A stretch of 64,000 nucleotides of DNA, from positions 310,001-374,000 of the forward strand of contig NZ_BSSM01000004.1 of the NCBI RefSeq assembly GCF_030269125.1, given 5' to 3'. The notes under the pieces are model-generated. The model saw nothing but the letters and a program-made list of their open reading frames with translations. It was not told where the DNA came from and searched no databases. Of this stretch, positions 54,932 through 62,352 are shown piece by piece (position 1 is the stretch's first letter; every line of letters begins with the position of its first letter). Both the position numbers and the translations under genes were made by a program. Source of the stretch: Streptomyces hygroscopicus subsp. hygroscopicus (GTDB taxonomy: Bacteria; Actinomycetota; Actinomycetes; Streptomycetales; Streptomycetaceae).

Positions 54932-55456
54932 TCACACGAAAGACGGCCACCGGTCGGCGGCCCATTCCCGCCAGGTCGGCCACCCGTGAGGCGGGCCGTC
55001 CATCGTGCGCCTGTCGAGTTCTGCCTCGTCGGGCTCCTCGAAGTGCGCCCGCCCGTAAAGGATGTCGGCCTCGGACATCGGCAACGTCTGCTCGGGGGCG
55101 GTCGCCCGGCGGCGGTCGATCCGGGCACGCTGCGTCGCGTCGTCCACCGGCAGGTAGATCATGCGGAAGCACGCGTTCTCGGCCTCCACCAGCCAGCGGA
55201 TCGCGGACCGCTCATCCCGGGACCAACAGCCGTAGTCCACCACGACGTCGGTGCCGAGCTTCACCGCCTCCAGGGCGAGCCAGAGCATCCGCCCCTCCAG
55301 CACATCGCGCTTCCCGTCCGGCTCCGACAGACCGAACAACGGGATCATCCAGTCGTCGGGCGTCAGGCGCAGCGCGCCGTGCTCCTCGGCGAGCTGCCGG
55401 GCACGAGTGGTCTTGCCGGCCCCGGGCAGGCCGACCATCAGGAACAACGTGGTCAC
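54932..55456 (-). CDS. AAA_33-type P-loop kinase
   Basis: A 174-residue P-loop kinase of the zeta-toxin/gluconokinase-like group. Walker A is VGLPGAGKTTRARQLA; LTPDDWMIPLFG and VVVDYGCWSRDERSA are typical of AAA_33 small-molecule or aminoglycoside-phosphotransferase-like kinases. An Arg-rich lid region (ARIDRRRA) follows. It has no antitoxin partner beside it, so a metabolic or detoxifying kinase is more likely than a toxin. The start is GTG 55456. It sits between the collagenase and gntR genes, but nothing in the sequence ties it to collagen use. Confidence 0.88.
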   Translation of the reverse strand: MTTLFLMVGLPGAGKTTRARQLAEEHGALRLTPDDWMIPLFGLSEPDGKRDVLEGRMLWLALEAVKLGTDVVVDYGCWSRDERSAIRWLVEAENACFRMIYLPVDDATQRARIDRRRATAPEQTLPMSEADILYGRAHFEEPDEAELDRRTMDGPPHGWPTWREWAADRWPSFV

Positions 55457-55529
55457 GCCCGGATCGTGTCAGATCAGGCGGGGGAAGCCCACCGCTTTGT
55501 CTGCTTGACCACGACCTGAGCCACAGGCG

Positions 55530-55680
55530 GATCGAGGTCACGGGTGACGGCGCCGTGGAAGACACGGGGCCTCTTCCGGTTCCCGAACCGCTCCGGGAGA
55601 TCCCGCCACGGGACTCCCGTGCGGAAATCCGGAACGAGATCCCGTTGGTCACCTTCCGGCGATCGATCCGATGCCGACCA
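55530..55680 (-). pseudogene. IS5-family transposase N-terminal remnant
   Basis: Minus-strand pieces VTNGISFRI and, after a frame change, RTGVPWRDLPERFGN match the start of IS5-type transposases (NGIxFRIRTGVPWRDLPERFGxW). The join has two extra bases. Only about 45 codons are recognisable, with no ends. It sits in the 346-bp gap between the kinase and gntR genes. Confidence 0.7.
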
Positions 55681-55802
55681 CGGGCTTCGGACTCGGCGGA
55701 CGCGGCGCACGTCGCGCCCACTCCGCATTCGTCGGATCCCCCGCCCGGCGACCTGGACCACGCCGTCGACGCGAGCCGGTCGGGTGACCCGCGGGACAGA
55801 AC

Positions 55803-56510
55803 CTAGCGGCCACCCAGACGAAGGGCCGGTTCGCGCTCTTCGGCTTCTGCTCGACCGTCCGCCCACAGAGTGCGGACATGCGCCAGATGCCGGCGCATGC
55901 AGTTCTCCGCGTCCTGGCCCCGGCCGGCCACCAGCAGGTCGAGGAGTTCGAGATGCTCCTGCGCGGAGGCGACCAGGCGGCCGGTCTCGTTCAGGCTGCC
56001 CAGTCCGAACAGACGTGATCGCTTACGCAGGTCGGCCACCACCTGGACGAGGTGGTGGTTGCCGGCCAGGGCCAGCAGCGCGAGGTGGAACCGGTGATCG
56101 GACTCCAGGTACTTGAGGACGTCGTGCTCCTGGGCCGCCATGACGATCTGCTCCGCCAGCGGACGCAGACTCTCCAACTGCTCGGCGCTCGCCGTCGCGG
56201 CGACCCGCCCCACGGTGGGGACCTCGATCAGGGTCCGGATCTCGGTGAACTCGTCGAGATCCCGCTCGGTCATCTCGGTGACCCGGAAGCCCTTGTTGCG
56301 CACCGCTTCGACCAGGCCCTCCCTGGCCAGGTCCAGCATGGCTTCGCGCACCGGGGTGGCGGAGACGCCCAGTTCCGCCGCCAGCGTGGGGGCCGAGTAG
56401 ATCACACCCGGACGGAGTTCGCCGGCTATGAGCGCTGCCCGGAGCGCGTCGGCGACCTGATCGCGCAGATGGGTCTGGACGGCGATCGTCCGCGATTCGA
56501 GATGAGGCAT
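55803..56510 (-). CDS. GntR family (FCD) transcriptional regulator
   Basis: A 235-residue regulator. The winged helix is RDQVADALRAALIAGELRPGVIYS with LAAELGVSATPVREAMLDLAREGLVE. The FCD effector domain follows (EFTEIRTLIEVPTVGRVAA, DHRFHLALLALAGNHHLVQVV, EHLELLDLLVAGRGQDAENCMRRHLAHV). FCD members sense carboxylates or amino-acid derivatives and their metal-site residues Asp/His are present. GGGGAG precedes ATG 56510. Its own promoter and those of the hydroxyproline operon and collagenase share GTGACAT boxes, so it is the best candidate regulator of the island. Confidence 0.94.
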   Translation of the reverse strand: MPHLESRTIAVQTHLRDQVADALRAALIAGELRPGVIYSAPTLAAELGVSATPVREAMLDLAREGLVEAVRNKGFRVTEMTERDLDEFTEIRTLIEVPTVGRVAATASAEQLESLRPLAEQIVMAAQEHDVLKYLESDHRFHLALLALAGNHHLVQVVADLRKRSRLFGLGSLNETGRLVASAQEHLELLDLLVAGRGQDAENCMRRHLAHVRTLWADGRAEAEEREPALRLGGR

Positions 56511-56553
56511 CTGCGCTCCCCTGCTGTGTCCAGCCCAGTGACCTCCCAATATA

Positions 56554-56570
56554 CAATGTCACGTTGTTTT
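56554..56570. promoter_or_regulatory. Probable GntR box upstream of gntR
   Basis: ACAATGTCACGTTGT (56554-56568) is an imperfect inverted repeat and contains ATGTCAC, the complement of the GTGACAT boxes at 44335, 54587 and 54608. On the minus strand it overlaps GTGACATTGTATATT, placing it over or near the gntR -10 region, consistent with autoregulation. Confidence 0.6.
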
Positions 56571-56616
56571 GGGATCGATGGCCAGTGGCCGTGGACGGAG
56601 CGCCTGGACCTGCCGA

Positions 56617-58062
56617 TCAGCGCAGGGACGCCATCCATGCCTCCACATCGTCCGCGCCGCGCGGCAGGCCGGACGACAGGCACACGGCCCCGTCCTCCGT
56701 GATGACGAAGTCGTCCTCGATGCGCACGCCGATGCCGCGCAGGGCCTCGGGGACGGTGAGGTCGTCGGGCTGGAAGTACAGCCCGGGTTCGACGGTGAGG
56801 ACGTGACCGGCTGCGAGGACACCGTCCGCGTACGTCTCGTCGCGGGCACCGGCACAGTCGTGGCAGTCCAGCCCCAGCATGTGGCCCGAGCCGCACAGGG
56901 TGTACCGGCGGTACAGCTCGGACGGCGAGGTGGAGGCCGTCCTGCCATGCGGTGCGAGGCCCCATGCGTCGAGCCCCTCGGCGATGACGCGCATGGCGGC
57001 GTCGTGGAAGTCGCCGTACCGTGCGCCGGGCCGCAGCGCGGCGATACCCGCCGACTGGGCCGCGAACACCAGGTCGTAGACGCGGCGCTGGACGTCGGTG
57101 AAGTGTCCGCCGACCGGCAGCGTCCGGGTGACGTCCCCGGTGTAGAAGGAGTCCGCCTCGACGCCCGCGTCCAGCAGGAGCAGGTCCCCGTCCCGCACGG
57201 GCCCGTCGTTGCGCATCCAGTGCAGGACGCAGGCGTGCGCGCCGGCCGCCGCGATGGTCTCGAAGCCGAGGCCGTGACCCCCGAGCCGGGCACGCCGGTT
57301 GAACGTGCCCTCGATCCAGCGTTCTCCCCGCGCGAGACGCGTGGCGTGGTCCAGTTCACCGACGACGTCGTGGAAGCCGGCGACCGTGCACCCGACGGCC
57401 GCGCCCAGCTCGGCCACCTCCCAGTCGTCCTTGACCAACCGGAGTTCCGAGAGGAAGGAGACCAGTTCGGCGTCGGCCCCGGGAACCGGCGGCACCAGCG
57501 CGTCGACGTGCGCGTCCTCACCGCGCAGCACACGGGTCGGGACGTTCCTGCCGAGGGCCCGCTCCAGCTCGTCGCGAGCGCAGACCTCGATGCCGAGCGC
57601 GTCGGACGTCTCCGACAGGGTGCGGCGTCGGCCGACCCAGAACTCGCCGTGCCGGCGGTCGCCGTAGAACTCCGCTCCGTTCGGTCCGCCGCCGCGCGGT
57701 GACCGGGGCCGGGTGAACATCGTCACCGAGTGGCCCCTCCCCGTCGGTTCGAAGACCAGGACGCTGTCGGGGACCGCCGACGTACCCTGCTCGGCGGTGA
57801 GATGGACGAATGCGGAGTGAGGCCGGAACGCGTAGTCGAAGTCGTTGCTCCTGACCTTCAGTCCGCCCGACGGGACGACGACCCGTTCACCGGGGAACCG
57901 CTCCGACACCGCCGAGCGCCGTTTCGCCGCCCACGCCGCTCCCGGTACGGCCGGCAGCCGCAGATCCGTTTCCGCCCATCCTGCCCGGAAGGGGCCGGTC
58001 ACCGCCGCCCATCCCGCACGCTCTTCGCCGCCCGTGCCGCGCACGTGGCTCTGGTCTTCCAT
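56617..58062 (-). CDS. M24B Xaa-Pro aminopeptidase-like metallopeptidase (copy 1)
   Basis: About 481 residues. The N-terminal creatinase-like domain (VRSNDFDYAFRPHSAFVHLT) is followed by the pita-bread fold. Metal ligands are complete: two Asp in LLLLDAGVEADSFYTGDVTRTLP, His in GSGHMLGLDCHD, Glu in VEPGLYFQPDD and Glu in VRIEDDFVITEDG. It should remove an N-terminal residue before proline or hydroxyproline. GAGGGA before ATG 58062 fixes the start; ATG 58074 is also in frame. It is downstream of a close relative on the same strand and lies beside gntR. Confidence 0.93.
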   Translation of the reverse strand: MEDQSHVRGTGGEERAGWAAVTGPFRAGWAETDLRLPAVPGAAWAAKRRSAVSERFPGERVVVPSGGLKVRSNDFDYAFRPHSAFVHLTAEQGTSAVPDSVLVFEPTGRGHSVTMFTRPRSPRGGGPNGAEFYGDRRHGEFWVGRRRTLSETSDALGIEVCARDELERALGRNVPTRVLRGEDAHVDALVPPVPGADAELVSFLSELRLVKDDWEVAELGAAVGCTVAGFHDVVGELDHATRLARGERWIEGTFNRRARLGGHGLGFETIAAAGAHACVLHWMRNDGPVRDGDLLLLDAGVEADSFYTGDVTRTLPVGGHFTDVQRRVYDLVFAAQSAGIAALRPGARYGDFHDAAMRVIAEGLDAWGLAPHGRTASTSPSELYRRYTLCGSGHMLGLDCHDCAGARDETYADGVLAAGHVLTVEPGLYFQPDDLTVPEALRGIGVRIEDDFVITEDGAVCLSSGLPRGADDVEAWMASLR

Positions 58063-58187
58063 GGATTCCCTCATGTGTCGTGATCCGGGGTCCAGTGACC
58101 TGCACTGCGACACCCCTCGGCCGCCTCGACGAGGGGGCCGCCCGTGACCGGCCGCGCCCCCCTGGTGGGTGGGTGCGGCCGGAGGTC

Positions 58188-59624
58188 TCAGCCGCGCAGC
58201 CGGGCCATCCAGGCCTCCACCTCCTCCGCCTGGCGCGGCAGGCAGGCCGAGAGGTTCTCGTTGCCGTCCTCGGTCACGAGGATGTCGTCCTCGATCCGTA
58301 CGCCGATGCCGCGATACCGCTCGGGAACGGTCAGGTCGTCCGGCTGGAAGTAGATGCCCGGCTCGACCGTGAGCACCATGCCCGGTTGCAGCGTGCCGTC
58401 CACGTACGTCTCCGTCCGGGCCTTGGCGCAGTCGTGGACGTCCAGGCCGAGCATGTGACCGGTGCCCGCCAGGGTCCAGCGCCGCTGTAGCCCGAGTTCG
58501 TACGCCTCTTGCGCCGACCGTTCCCCGAACAGGCCCCAGGAGGCCAGGTGCTCGGCCAGTACCCGCTGGGCGGCCTCGTGGAAGTCCCGGTAGGCGGCGC
58601 CGGGCCCGACCGCGGCGATGCCGGCCTCCTGCGCCGCGTACACCGCCTCGTAGACCTCGCGCTGCACCGGTGTGAAACGGCCGTTGACGGGCAGCGTGCG
58701 GGTGACGTCGGCGGTGTAGAGGTCGCGGGTCTCCACTCCGGCGTCGAGCAGCAGGAGATCCCCGGGATAAGCCGCGCCGTCGTTGCGCACCCAGTGCAGA
58801 ATCGTGGCGTGGGATCCGGCGGCGCAGACCGATGCGTAGCCGACGTCATTGCCCTCGACGCGTGCGCGCGTCCGGAACGTTCCCTCGATGAGCCGCTCCG
58901 GAGTCGGCGTGGTGGTGCCGAGCGCGCGGACCACGTCCTCGAACCCGGAGGCGGTGGCCTCGCAGGCGAAACGCAGATCGGCAATCTCGAAGGCGTCCTT
59001 GACGAGGCGCATTTCGGAAAGGAACTCCCGGAACTCGGCATCGTCCCCGGCCGTCACCCTGCTCGCGAGAGCGTCGTCGACACCCGCGTCGTGACCTCGC
59101 AGCAGGCGGACGGGGCCGGTGACCGCGCCGAGCCGGCCGGCCAGTGTGCGGACGTCGCGGCACGGCAGGCCGAGCCGCCGCTCGTTCTCGGCGAGACTGT
59201 CGCGGCGCCCGTCCCACAGCTCACCGTGGTAGTCGAGCCAGAACTCGCCGTTGCCGCGGTCGGAACGCGGGAGCAGGTAGGCGATCGCCCGGTGTCCGCC
59301 GGACCGTTCGGGTTCCATCACCAGCACGGCGTCCCGCGACTGGTCGCCGCTCAGGTAGACGTAGTCCGAGGACGGCCTGAAGGGGTAGGCCGTGTCGTTC
59401 GTGCGCACCTTCGGCCGGCCGGCCGGGACCACCAGGGTCTCACCGGGGAAACGGGCGGACAGCGCCGCCCTGCGGTGGGCGGTGTGCACCGCCTGCGCGA
59501 TCGGCTCGACGTCTCGGCGCTCGGTGTCGGCCCATCCCCGCCTCATGTTCTCGGCGAGTTCGGTGCTCACCCGGCGATACAAACCATTCTTGCGGTGCTT
59601 GTTCTCGTCCGTCTCCGTCGTCAC
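58188..59624 (-). CDS. M24B Xaa-Pro aminopeptidase (copy 2)
   Basis: About 478 residues, closely matching Streptomyces aminopeptidase P: KNGLYRRVSTELAENMRRGW near the N-terminus, then RTNDTAYPFRPSSDYVYLSGDQ. Metal ligands: DAGVETRDLYTADVTRTLP (Asp, Asp), GTGHMLGLDVHD (His), VEPGIYFQPDD (Glu) and VRIEDDILVTEDG (Glu). It removes N-terminal residues before Pro. AAGGAGGT just before GTG 59624 fixes the start. It is separated by 125 bp from copy 1 and probably transcribed with it. Confidence 0.94.
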   Translation of the reverse strand: MTTETDENKHRKNGLYRRVSTELAENMRRGWADTERRDVEPIAQAVHTAHRRAALSARFPGETLVVPAGRPKVRTNDTAYPFRPSSDYVYLSGDQSRDAVLVMEPERSGGHRAIAYLLPRSDRGNGEFWLDYHGELWDGRRDSLAENERRLGLPCRDVRTLAGRLGAVTGPVRLLRGHDAGVDDALASRVTAGDDAEFREFLSEMRLVKDAFEIADLRFACEATASGFEDVVRALGTTTPTPERLIEGTFRTRARVEGNDVGYASVCAAGSHATILHWVRNDGAAYPGDLLLLDAGVETRDLYTADVTRTLPVNGRFTPVQREVYEAVYAAQEAGIAAVGPGAAYRDFHEAAQRVLAEHLASWGLFGERSAQEAYELGLQRRWTLAGTGHMLGLDVHDCAKARTETYVDGTLQPGMVLTVEPGIYFQPDDLTVPERYRGIGVRIEDDILVTEDGNENLSACLPRQAEEVEAWMARLRG

Positions 59625-59694
59625 CGTCACCTCCTTCATCGATTCGGGCATGGAAATCCCTGGCTGCGTATCGTGTCGGCCGGACACCGCGGAA

Positions 59695-60199
59695 TCATGT
59701 CGCCGGGAAAAGACTCGAAAGCAGGCTTCTCCCCGCGGGGGTCACCGACCAACGCTCGGCTTCCGGCGGGGCGCTGCCGCCGTCAGGACGGGAAGGCTCT
59801 CCCGCACCGGGCGAAACGGCTACGGCTGCTGTCACAGCGGGAAGGACGGCCCAGCAGCGCGTTCCCTCGGCTGTGCGCTCGGTGTCCCGGAACAAGGACA
59901 GAGCCTGGACCAGGGCGAGGCCGCGCCCGAGCACGTCGCCCGACCTCGCCTGACCGGGCCGAGGCGCCGCGGAACCGCCGTGGCGGACTCTGCGCCAGGG
60001 CCTCCTCGACGGTTAGCGGACCGCTCGCATGCAGCAGGCCGTCGGTGAGCAGTTCCGCCACCACCACTTCCAGCCGAAAGGCCACCTCCTCGTCGCAAAG
60101 GGCACCCCACGACCTCGCTTCCGCCACGATGCGATGGCGGGCGTGGTGGACCGCGGCCGCCGTTGTCCGAAGAGTCAGGCGGATTACGGTGCGAGGCAT
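59695..60199 (-). pseudogene. Degenerate HATPase_c_2 anti-sigma-type regulator
   Basis: The N-terminal part from ATG 60199 (RTTAAAVHHARHRIVAEARSWG, FRLEVVVAELLTDGLLHASGP) matches RsbW-like ATP-binding proteins, with N-box-like VVAELL..LLHA. The C-terminal part, GRGLALVQALSLFRD with TRCWAVLP (59934-59850), lies in another frame; the middle (the DxGxG region) is missing or scrambled. GAGGAGAG precedes the ATG. It reads as one broken gene; the conserved N-box Asn also appears changed. Confidence 0.65.
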
Positions 60200-60512
60200 G
60201 GTGTCTCTCCTCGGAGTCGAGGCCGCTCCGTTCGTGACCGACTGGTACAGCCGCGGGAACACGGGTCTTCGGTGACGTGCGATGCGGTGAGCCGGCGCGA
60301 AAGGCGTCGTGGGCGGGCATCCTCCACTTTGCCGGAGCAGAGGCGCCGGTCGGAGACTTCCACGGCGGGCTCCGCGGGCACAACGGGCCGAGGCATAAGA
60401 GAACGAGCGGACCAGGCATAAGTCTTCCGGTGCGGGACACCACCGAGCCGCCGTACACACAGGCTCACCCGCATACTGGGTCCCTGTTTCCGCCACACAG
60501 CGAGGTGAACCG
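60200..60512. other. Divergent promoter region before LysR gene
   Basis: 313 bases between the broken anti-sigma-type gene and the LysR gene. GAGGTGAACCG precedes the LysR ATG. No clear T-N11-A LysR box was chosen with confidence. Confidence 0.45.
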
Positions 60513-61505
60513 ATGGAACTGGAGCTGCGCCATCTGCGTGTGCTCTGCGCGATCGCGGACTCCGGGAGCGTCGGGCGGGCAGCGGCCGCGCTCGGGTTCA
60601 CCCAGCCCGCGCTGAGTTCCCAACTGCGGCGCATCGAGCGACTGTTCGGTGAAGGGCTGTTCGTGCGCGGCAGCACGGGTGTGGAACTGACGGCTTATGG
60701 TGCGGAGGTCGTGAGCCAGGCCCGCGAGGTACTGCTCCGGGCCGATGCCCTTGGCCGGCGCCGTACGGGTGGTCCGGCCGTGACAGCCGGCACGCTCCGG
60801 CTGGGCGTCACCAACACCCCCGTGGTGCCGGCCCTGCTGGACACCCTCCGCGATCTCTGCCCGGACCTCACGGTCTCCGTCTGCAGCGTGTACGCCACCG
60901 GTGAGCTCATCAGGCTCCTGGAGGCCGGTGAACTCGACGCCGCCTTGGGCGTCGACTATCCCGGGCTGCCGGTGCGGCACTCCCCGGCTCTGGCGCACCG
61001 CGCCATCACCACCGTTCCGATCTTCGTCGCGATGCCGGCCGGCCACCCGCTGGCGCACCGAGTCGAGGTACCGCTGGAGGAGTTGTCCGAGGACACCTGG
61101 TTCATCGCCTCCGACGACGGCGTGGGCTGGCCCGCCGCCTTCTACGACGCCTGCCGGGCCGCGGGTTTCGAACCCGCGAGCACACACGAGTTCCACGTGC
61201 CCGACCAGTTGCAGTCGATGATCGCCAAGGGCCTTGGCGTGACCACCGTTCAGCCCACCTTGCGCCCGGCCGACGGCGTTCTGGTCAGGCCGCTGGCCGG
61301 GGACCCACTGTGGCAGCGGCATCTGCTGGTCTGGCGCGCGGAGGCCGTGGCGGCACCGGTGGCAGAGGCTTTGCATCACCACGCCGTCCGCGTCTACCGA
61401 AACCTGCTGGCCCGCGCACCGCACCTGCAGAAATGGGTCGCACGCGCCTACACGACCGCGCGCTTGCCGGACGGGCTGAGCGCGTCCCTCCCGAGAACGC
61501 GCTGA
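60513..61505 (+). CDS. LysR family transcriptional regulator
   Basis: A 330-residue regulator. The N-terminal winged helix is complete (LELRHLRVLCAIADSGSVGRAAAALGFTQPALSSQLRRIERLFG). The effector domain contains GTLRLGVTNTPVVPALL, AALGVDYPGLP, VAMPAGHPLAHR and GLGVTTVQP. It ends with a basic tail. It usually activates a divergent or nearby gene, but the divergent gene here is broken. Its role in the collagen island is possible, not shown. Confidence 0.94.
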   Translation: MELELRHLRVLCAIADSGSVGRAAAALGFTQPALSSQLRRIERLFGEGLFVRGSTGVELTAYGAEVVSQAREVLLRADALGRRRTGGPAVTAGTLRLGVTNTPVVPALLDTLRDLCPDLTVSVCSVYATGELIRLLEAGELDAALGVDYPGLPVRHSPALAHRAITTVPIFVAMPAGHPLAHRVEVPLEELSEDTWFIASDDGVGWPAAFYDACRAAGFEPASTHEFHVPDQLQSMIAKGLGVTTVQPTLRPADGVLVRPLAGDPLWQRHLLVWRAEAVAAPVAEALHHHAVRVYRNLLARAPHLQKWVARAYTTARLPDGLSASLPRTR

Positions 61506-61735
61506 TCGGGAGGCGGGCGTGGATCTCGGGCACGTCGATCTCGAACCCGGCGAGGATTCCCCGTTCGATCGACTCCGAGCGTCCGAGTACGGCGGGTCAT
61601 GACGCCTGGGCATGCCGGACCCGGCTGCGGACGCGACAGCCGCCGGGAGTTGGTGTCGGTCGCGGTCGCGTAGTGCGGAACCGCCCCCCAGGAATTGACG
61701 GAGGTATTGACGCCGACCGCAGAAAGGTGCCGATC

Positions 61736-61963
61736 ATGCGCAGCAAGATCGTACGGGTTCTGGTCGCCAGCGTCGCCGCGGGCACACTCGCCGGAGGAGC
61801 AGCGATGGCCTCCACCGGGACAGCCGTGGCGGTGCCCGCGAACACCCACGCGACCGCCGCCCAGCATGCATCCACTCCTCGTCCGACGCCGAGCCACAAG
61901 AAGTGTCCCAAGGGTGAGCACTTCACCAAAGCCAACGGCAAGTGGGGCTGCCACAAGAAGTGA
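61736..61963 (+). CDS. Small secreted protein with CX-GK-WGC motif
   Basis: A 75-residue exported protein. The signal peptide is KIVRVLVASVAAGTLAGGAAMASTGTAVA. The mature part is Ala/Thr/Pro-rich and then carries a compact end: KKCPKGEHFTKANGKWGCHKK. The two Cys, 15 apart, could form a disulfide, and the Lys-rich tail gives a strong positive charge. No family is recognised; a small cell-surface, antimicrobial or chitin-binding-like role would be guesswork. An AAAGGTG lies before the ATG. A strong hairpin follows the gene. Confidence 0.78.
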   Translation: MRSKIVRVLVASVAAGTLAGGAAMASTGTAVAVPANTHATAAQHASTPRPTPSHKKCPKGEHFTKANGKWGCHKK

Positions 61964-61977
61964 CGGCCGGCTGCCAC

Positions 61978-62007
61978 GCCGGGCGCCGGGTCTTTCCGGC
62001 GCCCGGC
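61978..62007 (+). terminator. 12-bp GC hairpin after small secreted gene
   Basis: GCCGGGCGCCGG (61978-61989), loop GTCTTT, CCGGCGCCCGGC (61996-62007): perfect 12-bp stem starting 15 bases after the stop codon. No U-run follows. Confidence 0.8.
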
Positions 62008-62271
62008 GCTCGCGCGCTTTCGCCACGGTGGACCCGCCGCGCGCTGGGTCGGTCCGGCAGTACGGCGTCGTACTTGTCCGCGCTTTGCAGGCGGGCGCCG
62101 TCGCCGGCTGACCTGGTGGGTGTGCCCCACGCCCGGCGGCCCTCCGTGGCGCGCGAGACGGAGCCGGACCGGCGGTGATGGCGGGGGAGGAACTGGCCGA
62201 GGCCCTGGCGGCCTCCGTGGCCGAGCCCAGTCGGTTCGCCGCGCCACCGCCGACGGCCGAAGGCGGGGTTG

Positions 62272-62291
62272 CCGCCGTCGGCCGACGGCGG
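62272..62291. terminator. 20-bp palindrome downstream of permease gene
   Basis: CCGCCGTCGGCCGACGGCGG is perfectly self-complementary. Related pieces (CCGCCGACGGCC at 62248-62259, CCGCCGTCGGCCGACAGG near 62325-62342) flank it, so several alternative hairpins can form. It lies 60 bases beyond the stop of the minus-strand permease gene. Terminator role inferred. Confidence 0.55.
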
Positions 62292-62352
62292 GGCTGTCGG
62301 GACGGACCTCGGCCTCCCGGTACCACCGCCGTCGGCCGACAGGCCCCGGCTC

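Noticed and set aside
54932..55456. Zeta-type toxin of a toxin-antitoxin system
   Set aside because: No antitoxin gene is adjacent and the residues fit a general AAA_33 kinase.
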